A DNA stretch of 64,000 bases from Candidatus Arsenophonus triatominarum (lineage in GTDB: Bacteria; Pseudomonadota; Gammaproteobacteria; Enterobacterales; Enterobacteriaceae), in assembly GCF_001640365.1 (NCBI RefSeq), contig NZ_LWMI01000010.1, forward strand, positions 62,001-126,000. Direction: 5' to 3'. Numbering within the stretch: position 1 is the stretch's first letter; every line of letters starts with the position of its first letter. The position numbers were made by a program, and so were the translations under genes. The notes beneath the pieces were generated by a model. It was not told the origin of the DNA. It searched no databases and worked only from the letters and a program-made list of their open reading frames with translations. Shown one piece after another: positions 9,965 through 20,107 of the stretch.

Positions 9965-10305
9965 ACTGAAAAGCTACCCATTTTACTAATATTGCTGAAG
10001 GGGGAATCTTGTTACTTAAGTCAAAATATACTACGCGTTGTTTGGTCAGTAATTAAAAAAAGGAAGTTATTAACTGGATTTTTATTAAAAATATGACGGG
10101 CGTCTAATTTACTTTGCATTTTAGTTTAATAAATATGAAGAATTAAAAATTATATATAACTAATCAAATTTGTTGCGAATTATTTTTTGAGCAAAATAAA
10201 ATATCGTGGCTTTGTTTACCTGGTCGAGTCAAAAAGGTACATTTATTTTCTCGATTGAAGCTATCATAGCACTACAGAATTGGTATTTAAGGAGAATCCC
10301 ATATT
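9965..10305. other. hexR-zwf divergent intergenic region
   Basis: 341 bp without a gene. It should hold the divergent hexR and zwf promoters. AGGAGA at 10290-10295 is a good ribosome site for zwf. I could not identify a convincing HexR operator. Confidence 0.5.
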
Positions 10306-11783
10306 ATGGCAATTAATAAAGCTGTTCAGGCATGTAATTTGATTATTTTCGGCGCAAAAGGAGATTTGGCTCACCGCAAATTATTGCCTTCCCTTTATCA
10401 ATTGGAAAAAACGGGCTATATCCATCCTGATACGCGTATTATAGGGATTGGTCGGGCTGAATGGGATGCTGCCGCCTATATATAAAGAAGCTAAAGATGC
10501 GATTAGAGACTTTTTTAAATGAGAAAATCGAGCCCAGTTTATGGCAAAAATTAAGTAAGCGCCCTGATTTTTTTAATTTAGATGTTCAGGATTTGAACAA
10601 ATTTAATTCACTAGCAAAATATCTTGAGGGTGATAGTAAACCCGCCATATATTATTTTGCTATGCCACCAACGACTTTTGGTGCGGTTTGCCATGGCTTA
10701 GGCCATGCCGGCCTTAATAAGAAGCCGAATCGGGTTGTTATGGAAAAACCATTAGGCAGTGATCTTGCCTCTTCCTAAGATATAAATAATGAAGTTGCTA
10801 AGTATTTTAAAGAGAGCCAGATTTATCGTATTGATCACTATTTGGGCAAAGAAACAGTGCTCAATTTATTAGCTTTACGTTTTGCCAACTCTTTATTTAT
10901 TAATAATTGGGATTATCGAACGATTGATCATGTACAGATCACAGTTGCTGAAGAGGTTGGTATCAAAGGACGTTGGGGTTATTTTGATCAAGCTGGGCAG
11001 ATGCGTGATATGGTCCAAAATCATTTATTACAGATCTTGACTATGATTGCCATGTCACTGCCCGCGGATTTAACTGCAGATCTCATACGAGATGAGAAAG
11101 TTAAAGTATTGCGCTCATTACGTCGCATTGATTATCGTAATGTACGTGAAAAAACTGTCCGAGGTCAATATACATCAGGTTCTATTCAAGGCAAAAAAGT
11201 GGCTGGCTATTTTGCGGAAGAAGGGGCAAATAAATCCAGTAAAACGGAAACTTTTGTGGCAATTCGAGTTGACATTGATGATTGGCGTTGGGCTGGCGTA
11301 CCATTTTATTTAAGAACCGGCAAACGATTAGCGGCAAAATGCTCTGAAGTGGTGGTTTATTTTAAAAAACCGGCGTTAAATATTTTTTCTGATTCTTATC
11401 AGGATCTACCACAAAATAAATTAACTATTCGATTACAACCTGATGAAGGAATTGATATTGAAATTTTAAACAAAGCGCCGGGTCTTGAGCATAAACATCA
11501 TTTACAGACGACAAAATTAGATCTGAGTTTTTCTGAAACATTTAATCAAATCCATTTAGCTGATGCATATGAACGTTTATTATTAGAAGCTATGCGTGGC
11601 ATTCAAGCTCTGTTTGTCCGTCGGGATGAAGTAGAAGAAGCATGGAAATGGGTGGATTCTATTATGGACGCTTGGGCAAAGGATGATCAGCCGCCTAAAC
11701 TTTATCAGGCAGGTACATGGGGACCTGAGGCATCTGATGCGATGATCGCCAAAGATGGTCGTTCATGGAATGAGTTTGAATAG
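10306..11783 (+). pseudogene. zwf: Glucose-6-phosphate 1-dehydrogenase Zwf, frameshift plus nonsense
   Basis: Zwf makes the first NADPH of the oxidative pentose phosphate pathway. Start ATG at 10306 (MAINKAVQACNLIIFGAKG, with the NADP-binding GAKGDL). Nearly the whole enzyme is readable, including [11 protein letters not shown] around the catalytic His and the end GRSWNEFE. Two lesions are visible. One is a frameshift in the repeat CTATATATAAAG at 10475-10485. The other is an in-frame TAA at 10777-10779, where relatives have Gln (LATSQEIN, here LASS*DIN), consistent with CAA to TAA. The rest, from 10842 to the stop, stays open for 313 residues, so inactivation is recent. edd and eda, which follow zwf in E. 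coli, are absent. Confidence 0.92.
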
Positions 11784-12202
11784 TTTTTGTCTACGTAATA
11801 GGGTAATATGTTTAGGTTTATTACCCTTATTTTGGTAGCTTTTTTGCATTTTAGCTGGAATTTATTATAATTATTTGAGTAAATGCAATGGTTATGATAT
11901 AAATAGCTTTGTATTTATTCTATCAATAGTGAGGATTCATAGTATATCATACTGACTATTGGCCGTGTGATGCATGAATAGAATATCATGTCTAGCGTCA
12001 AAAATCAACGTAGTAGCATCATCTTTTCTTATCAAAAATATCTATTATTTCTAGTGAACATCACTGGTGTGGTGCCTTGTAGCGTCTCCTGTTGCTATAA
12101 TCGGTTTTACCGTAAATGGGCTTTTAATTTAAATCATCACTTAGTTATTACCAATTTAGGTATTTATCTATTGCTTTGATGATTGCTAATAACAGGAGAA
12201 TA
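11784..12202. other. zwf-mdtJ intergenic region
   Basis: About 420 bp without a supported gene. A hairpin AGGGTAAT...ATTACCCT at 11800-11827 could terminate zwf, but the following U-tract is weak. CAGGAG at about 12194-12199 is the ribosome site for mdtJ. This is also a synteny break: edd-eda would follow zwf in E. coli. Confidence 0.45.
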
Positions 12203-12590
12203 TGGTGATTTATTGGATATTTTTGGCATTATAGATTGCCATAGAGGTCATTGGTACTTTATCAATGGAGTATTCTAGCGTCAGCGGTGATATGACTGGC
12301 TTATTGGTAATGTATTTTATGATTGCTTCATCTTATATATTATTGGCAATGGCAGTAAAAAAAGTTGCTCTTGGAGTAGCTTATGCTCTCTGGGAAGGTA
12401 TTGGGGTAATTTTTATAACAGCATTTAGTGTTTTGTTATTTAATGAATCATTACCACCAATAAACTTATTGGATTAGCGTTACTTATTGTGGGTATAGCG
12501 CTAATAAAATCGGGTACTAAAAAAACTAGCACACTATATTCGATAAAACAGGGAAAAAAATTACGCCAAAAAGGCCATTCAATAAAATGA
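12203..12590 (+). pseudogene. mdtJ: SMR transporter subunit MdtJ, nonsense and frameshift
   Basis: MdtJ pairs with MdtI to export spermidine. The N-terminus MVIYWIFLAL aligns with MdtJ, followed by an in-frame TAG at about 12233-12235. The membrane core [20 protein letters not shown] is the MdtJ signature. A frameshift near 12465-12480 separates LPPIN from the last helix (ALLIVGIALIKSGTKK). The TGA at 12588-12590 would end the restored frame. MdtI follows intact, but the normally overlapping junction is now split by a MITE copy. Confidence 0.85.
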
Positions 12591-12598
12591 CTAAAGTT

Positions 12599-12788
12599 CA
12601 CGAGTTTCGCACCAATAAAAAACTCTCTATTTTTAAGTTTAATTCAGCATAATATATAAATAGACAAAATCTCATAAATTAAAAGCAACTTATTGTAATT
12701 TAAAAAATTTATACGTTTTAGTAACTTGCAAATTAACCATTGCTTTTAAGCCATTTCTGCAATTTTATATTCCTGTGCGAAACTCATG
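12599..12788 (+). repeat. MITE-like element, copy 3, between mdtJ and mdtI
   Basis: 190 bp. The right terminal repeat is CTCATG instead of CTCGTG. The flanking repeat is AAAGTT at 12593-12598 and 12789-12794, that is a 6-bp duplication, or 5 bp plus one extra A at the right end. It lies just upstream of the mdtI ribosome site and would separate mdtI from mdtJ translation. Confidence 0.88.
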
Positions 12789-12810
12789 AAAGTTGTTAAG
12801 GAGGCATAAT

Positions 12811-13143
12811 ATGTTAGCAGAATATCAATGGTGGCATGGTGCCTTTCTATTTCTGGCCGTTATTTTGGAAATAGTGGCTAATATTTTTTTAAAGTTATCA
12901 AATGGATTTAAGCGACTGTGGATAGGTGTATTATCTTTAATTGCCGTTTTAGGTGCTTTTAGTGCATTAGCTGTAGCGGTAAAAGGTATTGAGCTTTCCA
13001 TTGCTTATGCACTTTGGGGGGCTTTTGGTGTTGTAGCCACGGTTGCCGCCGGTTGGATTTTGTTTAATCAACGACTAAATTATAAAGGTTGGGGCGGTAT
13101 TATTTTATTGATTACAGGGATGGTCGTTATCAAACTGGCATAA
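12811..13143 (+). CDS. mdtI: SMR transporter subunit MdtI
   Basis: 110-residue four-helix inner-membrane protein of the small multidrug resistance family; with MdtJ it exports spermidine. [20 protein letters not shown] holds the conserved membrane Glu in helix 1, and [20 protein letters not shown] is the MdtI signature. I chose ATG 12811 because AAGGAGG lies 6 bp upstream and the length matches E. coli (109). The gene is open and normal, but the partner mdtJ is broken, so it may be on its way to loss unless it works alone. Confidence 0.88.
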   Translation: MLAEYQWWHGAFLFLAVILEIVANIFLKLSNGFKRLWIGVLSLIAVLGAFSALAVAVKGIELSIAYALWGAFGVVATVAAGWILFNQRLNYKGWGGIILLITGMVVIKLA

Positions 13144-13914
13144 TTTTATTTCAGCTGCTAGGACATAGCACTGATTAGTAATGGCTAATAGAATAAAATA
13201 AAGGAGTTATTTTTACCACGCTCTATGTATCGACCCTTTTTTAACCATAAATAACCCTATCAATGAGGGGTTATTTGTATTAATTCATGCCATATAGGTA
13301 AAACTCCGTGTTGACGCATATTTGCGAGAGGATGACAGTAGGCCGATTATTTATGCAGATTTAATAGACTATTTTCTGTTCTATCAGATATCAATTGCAT
13401 CGTTAAAATTTGAATTATTTACCGATATAATAATTTTTAATTATTTATTCTCAATTTTTTAAGCTAAATATTTTTCTATGTTTCAGCAGATGTCAAATTT
13501 AAATGTTGTTTATTCTGCCTATTTAGTAACAATCCTTTTTTTAATATGATAATAGCTAGTGACAGTAATTGCTATTATTTCACTATTATATATGACCTAT
13601 ATTTGGCATTATATCTAATTCCAAATGCTTATCTGTAGGATTGTATTTCAATATTTATAAAAAATAATAATGGGATTTTATTATAATATTTAGCTTCATT
13701 TTAAAATTTTTTATAAATGAGGTTGATATTTTTCTTTATTTATATTCCAAAAATATAAGCAATAATATGTTTTGTAACTTTTTATTTATAATATAATTAA
13801 TATGTGATTTAAATAATGAAATAGAATATTATAAACAATTTAAATTACTCTGTAACTTACATATAGAATTAATAATAAATGAATAATAGAATATTAAAGA
13901 TGGAAAAATATATA
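13144..13914. other. Gene-poor AT-rich stretch after mdtI
   Basis: A terminator-like hairpin (AAATAACCC/GGGGTTATTT) lies at 13249-13277. A frame at 13301-13463 reads KLRVDAYLREDDSRPIIYAD and stays open to a stop, but it has no start codon or ribosome site, so it may be a relic of an unknown gene. The rest is low-complexity AT-rich DNA with no supported feature. Confidence 0.4.
13249..13277 (+). terminator. Candidate terminator of mdtI
   Basis: Inverted repeat AAATAACCC / GGGGTTATTT with an 8-nt loop, 105 bp beyond the mdtI stop. The following sequence is only moderately T-rich. Confidence 0.55.
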
Positions 13915-14344
13915 TGCAAGTAAAAGAATATAGCAATAAAATTTTAAACACTATAATGTAGGTATGGCAGTTTATGATCATGCCTTAAATATTTAGCAAG
14001 GATTTAACGTAAAAATACATAGAGATGGCAGTGATACACCTGGACATGATTTCCTCGCCCAACCCAAAAAAGATAACGGTCCAATCAAAATTAAACTGTT
14101 TAGTATTGAGGACGGAAAACCTGCATCTTTCGATTTTGCTATTAGTACACAATATAATCCTAATGGTAATAACTTAATTACTGGCAGTTATACATCTGTA
14201 AAAAATAAAAACACCGGTAAAGTTGAAATTATTGATTTCAAATACGATACTAATAGTGGACTTAAACTTGATTTAGCCCCACTGTTTGAAGGTAGCGTTG
14301 AAGATCCTACCTGGGATTTTTTAATGACAATAACAGCATATTAA
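13915..14344 (+). pseudogene. Unassigned soluble protein, frameshift and nonsense
   Basis: I do not recognise the family. The frame starts MQVKEYSNKILN at 13915, shifts near 13950, then reads YNVGMAVYDHALNI, meets an in-frame TAG at about 14000 (probably from a Gln codon) and continues as QGFNVKIHRDGSDTPGHDFL to KLDLAPLFEGSVEDPTWDFL and a TAA at 14342. Restored it would be about 140 residues, hydrophilic, with no signal peptide or membrane segment. It is surrounded by gene-poor DNA, with no operon partner. Repair requires only two changes, so it died recently. Confidence 0.6.
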
Positions 14345-14871
14345 AACAAATAATTTAATATTAATAAAATAAATATATTCAATGTTATAACAATATAAAA
14401 AACCAATTGGCATAATAATTAATCCTGGCCATAAAGTATAATGTTATTATAATGGGCAGGATTTATTTTTTATTTTATTCAGCTTGTCAATTTTATTAAT
14501 TATATCAGCAGATGATTTAAGTTAATTTAATGCAATAAATTAGTTATGCTAATTATCACGCTAATAACAATCACCTGGTAATAAATTGAGTAACAGTAAC
14601 TATTTAATTAGGGAAAATAGTATTAACGATCCGGATTTAAATAATTAGGCTATAATATAATTAAATGAAAATTTATAATAGAATTTTTATTATAGATTAA
14701 TATTTTATAGCTGTGTGTTTTATAGGGACTTCTTTTGAAACTTTAAAGGCAATATATTAGCAATAATAATTTTTGAAAAAATTATTAATTAATATATTTA
14801 ACTAATTTAATGTTTAAATAAGAAAAACCTATGAAATTAAAAAATTTTTTATAATGAGCTTGATATTAACT
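14345..14871. other. Gene-poor AT-rich stretch
   Basis: About 530 bp before the IS block. Very AT-rich; I see no ORF, RNA gene or clear repeat in it. Confidence 0.4.
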
Positions 14872-15317
14872 AAGCGTGTTGCTTAATAGTGAAATAAGGG
14901 TATTTCGGTGATTGAAGTAAATTTTAGGCTGTTCTGAGATGGAAATTCCAAAGACCGGCACTAAGGAGTAAAAAGGTATCATCAATAAAGGGTCTACGAT
15001 TCCGTAAAATTTGGGTCATACAACCGAGGCGCTTGATACCCGCGATGGCGTGTTCAACCGTAATACGGATGCCCGAGATTATTTTATTTTCTTGTTTTTG
15101 TTCAGGCGATAAAGGTCTTTTTCGAGTTCCTTTTTTTGGGATTTGTGTATTAGGATGCTGTTTATCTATACCTTGAAAACCGGTATCGGCCCAGATGGTT
15201 ACCTCAGGGGGAATATGGCGAATTATATCGACTTTATCGAGTAAGCGTTTATCGTGACGGCGCCCATTTTTGATCATGGGGATAAATCCAATTTTCCTCG
15301 TTTCGTCAGTCATAATA
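14872..15317 (-). mobile_element. IS5-family element, 3' fragment
   Basis: Starts with the family end AAGCGTGTTGCTTAATAG and encodes the last 129 residues of the 299-residue IS5-type transposase (from MTDETRKIGF), including the catalytic Asp in WADTGFQGID and Glu in RITVEHAIAG. The 5' half is missing: the copy stops where an IS481 end begins at 15318. Confidence 0.88.
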
Positions 15318-16122
15318 TGTATTAGTCTTAACTTGATCCGACAATTCTGATTTAAAAAAGAGCGTTACCGGTTTTAATTAACATCATTAGATAATTAAAT
15401 AAAAGGTAATTCTATGTATCAAACAAATAATCCTATCATCAAACATAAAGTCGGGTTACTTAACCTCGCTGAAGAGCTTAATAACGTCTCAAAAGCCTGT
15501 AAGATTATGGGGGTATCCCGAGATACGTTTTATCGCTACCAGGAACTTGTTAACGATGGTGGGATAGACGCTTTAATTAATCAAAATCGACGGGTGCCTA
15601 ACGTAAAAAATAGAGTAGATGAACAGATTGAAAGCGCTGTAGTCGAGTATGCGATTGAATACCCTGCACACGGTCAACACCGCAGTAGTAATGAACTAAG
15701 AAAAAAAGGCATTTTTGTTTCGGGGAGTGGCGTTCGCTCTATTTGGCTGCGCCATAATCTCGAAAATTTTACAAAACGCCTAAAAGCGCTTGAAGATAAA
15801 ATCGCAACAGAAGGAATTATCCTGTCAGAATCACAAATCAGTGCTCTAGAAAAGAAAGCGCAAGATGATGAAGCCTGTGGTGAGATTGAAACAGCGCATC
15901 CAGGTTATCTGGGTTCACAAGATACTTTTTATGTCGGTCATTTAAAAGGCGTTGGTCGTGTTTATCAACAAACTTACATTGATACTTACAGTAAAGTCGT
16001 TCATTGTAAGCTTTACACAACAAAAAGCGCGATAACGGCGGCAGATTTATTAAATGACAAGGTTCTGCCTTTTTACACCGAGCATGGGTTACCGGTGTAA
16101 AAAGGCAGAACCTTGTCATTTA
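15318..16122 (+). mobile_element. IS481-family element, 5' part, ending in a foldback
   Basis: Begins with the IS481 end TGTATTAGTCTTAAC. The transposase frame 15414-16100 equals the first about 220 residues of the intact 346-residue copies (HTH N-terminus, first catalytic Asp in TYIDTYSKVV) and then runs into a 30-bp inverted repeat that replaces the remainder. The second Asp and the Glu are lost, so it is inactive. The left side abuts a truncated IS5. Confidence 0.85.
16051..16122. repeat. Perfect 30-bp foldback palindrome at the broken IS481 end
   Basis: TAAATGACAAGGTTCTGCCT onward (16051-16080) is exactly reverse-complemented at 16093-16122, around the 12-nt loop AGCATGGGTTAC. In intact IS481 copies only the left arm and loop exist, with TATTCCCAGC where this copy has TACACCGAGC. 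The right arm is therefore new DNA copied from the left arm. The IS701-like end begins at 16123. Confidence 0.9.
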
Positions 16123-16160
16123 CATGAGTTTCGCACAAAACTAATTTGGGTACGCTAATA

Positions 16161-17354
16161 TGTAGTAGCTCAGACTTAATCTGACAGTTACCGGTTATTT
16201 ATACAGTACCTGTCAGGTTAAATTTGATTTAAATCTTTCTCTCTCCAAAGTTGTTTTCCATCGTGTAAAGTTGCCATAGGAGTTCGACCGCAACACATTT
16301 TTCCTTGATGAGTGCGTTGGTTATTATATTCCGCTAACCATTTATCTAAATCAGCTTGTAATTCATTTAAAGCCCTATAGATTTTCTTACGAAAAGCCAC
16401 CTGATAGAACTCTTGTAATACAGTTTTATGAAAGCGTTCACAAATCCCATTAGTTTGAGGTGAACGAGCTTTAGTTTTTGTATGATCAATATCATTGATA
16501 GCGAGATAAAGTTGATAATCGTGATGTTCAACTTTACCACAATACTCACTGCCTCTGTCCGTCAGTATACGTAACACCGGTAACCCATGCTGGGAATAAA
16601 AAGGGAGAACCTTGTCATTTAATAAATCTGCCGCCGTTATCGCGCTTTTTGTTGTGTAAAGCTTACAATGAACGACTTTACTGTAAGTATCAATGTAAGT
16701 TTGTTGATAAACACGACCAACGCCTTTTAAATGACCGACATAAAAAGTATCTTGTGAACCCAGATAACCTGGATGCGCTGTTTCAATCTCACCACAGGCT
16801 TCATCATCTTGCGCTTTCTTTTCTAGAGCACTGATTTGTGATTCTGACAGGATAATTCCTTCTGTTGCGATTTTATCTTCAAGCGCTTTTAGGCGTTTTG
16901 TAAAATTTTCGAGATTATGGCGCAGCCAAATAGAGCGAACGCCACTCCCCGAAACAAAAATGCCTTTTTTTCTTAGTTCATTACTACTGCGGTGTTGACC
17001 GTGTGCAGGGTATTCAATCGCATACTCGACTACAGCGCTTTCAATCTGTTCATCTACTCTATTTTTTACGTTAGGCACCCGTCGATTTTGATTAATTAAA
17101 GCGTCTATCCCACCATCGTTAACAAGTTCCTGGTAGCGATAAAACGTATCTCGGGATACCCCCATAATCTTACAGGCTTTTGAGACGTTATTAAGCTCTT
17201 CAGCGAGGTTAAGTAACCCGACTTTATGTTTGATGATAGGATTATTTGTTTGATACATAGAATTACCTTTTATTTAATTATCTAATGATGTTAATTAAAA
17301 CCGGTAACGCTCTTTTTTAAATCAGAATTGTCGGATTAAGTTAAGACTAATACA
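16161..17354 (-). mobile_element. IS481-family element, copy b, complete
   Basis: 1194 bp from TGTAGTAGCTCAGAC to ...AAGACTAATACA, inside IS701-like copy A. The 7-bp direct repeat GCTAATA lies at 16154-16160 and 17355-17361, a target duplication that shows a clean insertion. Confidence 0.9.
16218..17258 (-). CDS. IS481-family transposase
   Basis: 346 residues, apparently complete. The N-terminal HTH (NNVSKACKIMGVSRDTFYRY) is followed by a rve/DDE integrase core with Asp in TYIDTYSKVVHCK, Asp in RILTDRGSEYCG and Glu in NGICERFHKTVL. Identical in sequence to the copy at 27321-28361, so both come from a recent expansion and may be active. Confidence 0.92.
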   Translation of the reverse strand: MYQTNNPIIKHKVGLLNLAEELNNVSKACKIMGVSRDTFYRYQELVNDGGIDALINQNRRVPNVKNRVDEQIESAVVEYAIEYPAHGQHRSSNELRKKGIFVSGSGVRSIWLRHNLENFTKRLKALEDKIATEGIILSESQISALEKKAQDDEACGEIETAHPGYLGSQDTFYVGHLKGVGRVYQQTYIDTYSKVVHCKLYTTKSAITAADLLNDKVLPFYSQHGLPVLRILTDRGSEYCGKVEHHDYQLYLAINDIDHTKTKARSPQTNGICERFHKTVLQEFYQVAFRKKIYRALNELQADLDKWLAEYNNQRTHQGKMCCGRTPMATLHDGKQLWREKDLNQI

Positions 17355-18031
17355 GCTAATAAAACACGGATGTGCTCAGTAATAGCATTTTTGATTACGT
17401 CCCAATTTTGTTGATAAAGGGTTATTTTTTCAGATATACGACGTTTATGTTGTTCAAACCACGCAGAAATAGCGAGAAAAATATGATTTCTTTGCGCTCG
17501 GCTCGTGCGAGCCTGACAGCGTTCAATACCACAATTTTGTTTAACTTCTCGATGATAAACTTCAACAGACCAACGGGCATCCATGATAGATTTGACGTAT
17601 TGACGGGTGGGATTCTCTTTGTTTGTTACTGTGTAATCAATACAGCCGTTTTTGGCTATAAATTTGAAAACAGTCACCCAACCGTAGCCTCGTAAGTGTA
17701 TTAAGGTTCCTTCTTCTGAGATGTCTAACTTGTTCAGTTGTTATGGTTAACAATCCTGTTTTTCCTCAGCGTGGTTACCCAGACCCAACCATGAGAGCGA
17801 ATTGATTTCAGATTATCCAGGCTAGAATACCAGGCATCCATCACTACCGCTTCTGGTATGATCCCTCTTTTTTTAGCAAGAGCGAGCATTTCGGAAAAGT
17901 GCGTGTTTTTTGTTTTTCCATCAGAATCTTTATCATAAATACGATAATCAATAGGAATTGATTCAACAGTTGTTAGATTATGCCAACGTAAATTAACTAA
18001 ACCTATGCCAGCAATAACATCATGTTCATTA

Positions 18032-18914
18032 TAGCTAGGCGACTTAATTTTGATTACAGCATATGTATTAAAAATAGGTCATCGATAGTGCATCCTGTTT
18101 CCATCTTTTTACGTTTAGCTTGAGACCATTTATGTTCTATAGGATTTAAATCTGGTGAATACACAGGCAAATATTCTATCTGGTGTCCTGCGTTTATAAT
18201 TGCCTGTTCAATATTCTTACCTTTGTGAAAGCTAGCGTTGTCCATAAAAATAACAGAATTTTCAGGAAGTTCTGGGAGCAATATTTTTGTGATCCAAACA
18301 TAAAAAACATCACGGTTAATATTGCAATCAAATAATCCGATAGCAAAAAGGGTTGTTCCCAATAAAGCGCCAATAACATTTGTTCTTCCCTTAGCACCCC
18401 AGTTTTTCAGGCCAAAACAACGGTGACCTTTTGGGGAATAGCCGTGAGTTCGTGGAGTGTCATGTGAAAAACCACTTTCATCAATAAAAACAACAGATTT
18501 ATCTTTTTTTTTTCGTACTGTTGTCTTTTTTGCTGATGTGCCAGCCTGTCGCTTTCGTTGGTTTTTGGATGGAATAGAGTTTTTTTTATAGGTTAATCCC
18601 AGCTTTTTAAGGGATTGCCAAATAGTCTTTTTACAAACACCGAATCGCTCTGCCCGTTCCTTTTGGTAAGCATCTGGATACTGTTCCACATCTTTTGCTA
18701 AAGCATTTTTATCGAGCTTCCTCTTACGTGGCGTTGAATTTTTTGGCTCTGGTCGTTTAAGCCAACGTACTAAAGACGCTTTTCCAATACGGAATTGTTT
18801 CGCAGTTTCTCGAATTGTTAAACCTTCGGCTTTCCTTACAGATATTACTTTACGTCGAAAATCAATTGTATAACTCATAACACACCTTGTAATCAAAATT
18901 AAGTCGCCTAGCTA
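18032..18914 (-). mobile_element. IS630-family element inside IS701-like copy A
   Basis: 883 bp, from TAGCTAGGCGACTTAATT to its inverted repeat, flanked by TA at 18030-18031 and 18915-18916. The disrupted target (CATTACCTGAATATTG) can be read across the junction. Confidence 0.92.
18054..18896 (-). CDS. IS630-family transposase, continuous frame with an altered middle
   Basis: 280 residues in one frame. N-terminal HTH (GLTIRETAKQFRIGKASLVR), then a DDE core with Asp in VFIDESGFSHD, Asp in IFMDNASFHKG and Glu in NPIEHKW. In the middle, about 25-30 residues (KNSIPSKNQRKRQAG) are in a different frame from the fused copy at 30574, because this copy has an A8 tract at 18580-18587 and a compensating longer poly-A tract at about 18504-18513. 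Probably not a functional protein despite being uninterrupted. The TTG/ATG start region is MSYTIDFRR or six residues earlier. Confidence 0.8.
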   Translation of the reverse strand: MITRCVMSYTIDFRRKVISVRKAEGLTIRETAKQFRIGKASLVRWLKRPEPKNSTPRKRKLDKNALAKDVEQYPDAYQKERAERFGVCKKTIWQSLKKLGLTYKKNSIPSKNQRKRQAGTSAKKTTVRKKKDKSVVFIDESGFSHDTPRTHGYSPKGHRCFGLKNWGAKGRTNVIGALLGTTLFAIGLFDCNINRDVFYVWITKILLPELPENSVIFMDNASFHKGKNIEQAIINAGHQIEYLPVYSPDLNPIEHKWSQAKRKKMETGCTIDDLFLIHML

Positions 18915-19252
18915 TACCTGAATATTGATAATGGACCATCTCTATTTTTTTACTACGTGTTTTGGCAATTAGTGTATCATCGGCAATTAGTACGCAAGGG
19001 CTTTTTTTGTCTATAGATGTTTCAACTAATCGCCACAGGTCTTTAGGTTGAAAACACCTGCTTTTTGTGTCATGAGACAAAGGTGATGGGCTTACTTCTG
19101 ATAACGCCAAACCAGAGTATCTTACACTGCTTACTTGTAAGAATGTTTTGTAGATATCTTTAATGCATGGATAACCGGACAAAATATAAACATCCTAATT
19201 TTTTCTTGTTTTGAACTTTATACTTCTTTTTCGGAGTTTGCGAAACTCGTGT

Positions 19253-19910
19253 TTATATTAATAATCAGATAATTATTTCTAGTCGACATCGTAAAGTTAA
19301 ATCTCTTGAGCCTGTTATTGACGATCTTAATCATCATGTTGGCGGAAAAACGAGCGGAGAATGGTTAGTCGAAGTTGCTGATTCGATTAACGATGAAGTG
19401 AGTGATTTTACCGATATTTTGCATGATCGTTTAATTAAAATGGAAAAAAAGATATTAACTGAAGAGATCCCTGAACGGGGAAAATTAGCGTTATTAAGAA
19501 AACAGATTATTATTGTACGCCGCTATATGCCTACTCAACGGGATGTTTTTGCTCGTTTAGCGACAGAAAAATTTTTATGGATGAGCGATGATGATCGCCA
19601 CCGCATGCAGGAAAATGCCGAAAGGCTTGGACGGTGTATTGATGAATTAGATGGTTTTGTTGCTCGTATCGCCGTAATTACCGATGAAATTAATGCGTTG
19701 ATATCAGAAGCAACAAATAAACGGATTTATACTATGTCAATGTTAGCGATTGTCTTTGTTCCATTAACCTTTTTAACTGGATTATTTGGCGTCAACCTCA
19801 ATGGTATACCTGGTAGTGAATTTAAATTTGCATTTAGTATTTTTTGTTTATTATTAAGTTGCTTAATTAGTTTTGTTATCTGGTGGCTAAAAAGAGGGAA
19901 GTGGTTATGA
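19253..19910 (+). pseudogene. zntB: Zinc transport protein ZntB, 5'-truncated
   Basis: ZntB is a CorA-family inner-membrane zinc transporter. The readable part runs from YINNQIIISSRHRKV through VEVADSINDEVSDF to the two C-terminal membrane segments, with the family signature GVN in TFLTGLFGVNLNGIPG and the end WWLKRGKWL. About the first 110 residues are missing, replaced by IS701-like copy A at 19251. An internal Met at 19398 keeps 170 residues open but would lack most of the cytoplasmic funnel, so function is unlikely. No 5' part is present elsewhere in the window, so the IS also marks a deletion. Confidence 0.88.
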
Positions 19911-20107
19911 AATAAAACATTTTCCAATATAAAATTTCCAGTTATTTAGTTTAGTAAAAAATAAATTGAGCTATATCAAGAAGTTTTAACCTTAACTAGG
20001 GCAGAATTGATTTCGCAGGTGAATGTAACGTTAAGCGATGAACGTTGTGTTCCATAATTGTAGTTTTTCTCATATTGAGTTCTTATACAGAATAATTGAC
20101 CACTATC

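Larger units (their letters stand above)
16123..19251 (-). mobile_element. IS701-like element, copy A, carrying nested IS481 and IS630
   Basis: Ends are CATGAGTTTCGCACAAAACTAA at 16123 and ...GAGTTTGCGAAACTCGTG at 19251, both matching the 13-14-bp terminal repeat shared with the MITE family. Inserted inside are an IS481 (16161-17354) and an IS630 (18032-18914). The transposase pieces (SGYPCIKDIYKTFLQ, IADDTLIAKTRSKKIEMV, WSVEVYHREVKQN) belong to a DDE-type IS701/IS4-like family. This copy is also damaged by a frameshift near 17740 and by loss of a few codons after LSHDT. It truncates zntB at 19252. Confidence 0.8.

Noticed and set aside
11988-12179. 63-residue open frame (MSSVKNQRSSII)
   Set aside because: No ribosome site, no domain or recognised relative, and a composition typical of chance ORFs in AT-rich DNA upstream of mdtJ.
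16051-16122. Foldback as a transcription terminator
   Set aside because: No T-tract follows, and the arms are copies of transposase coding sequence, so it is better explained as a replication accident.
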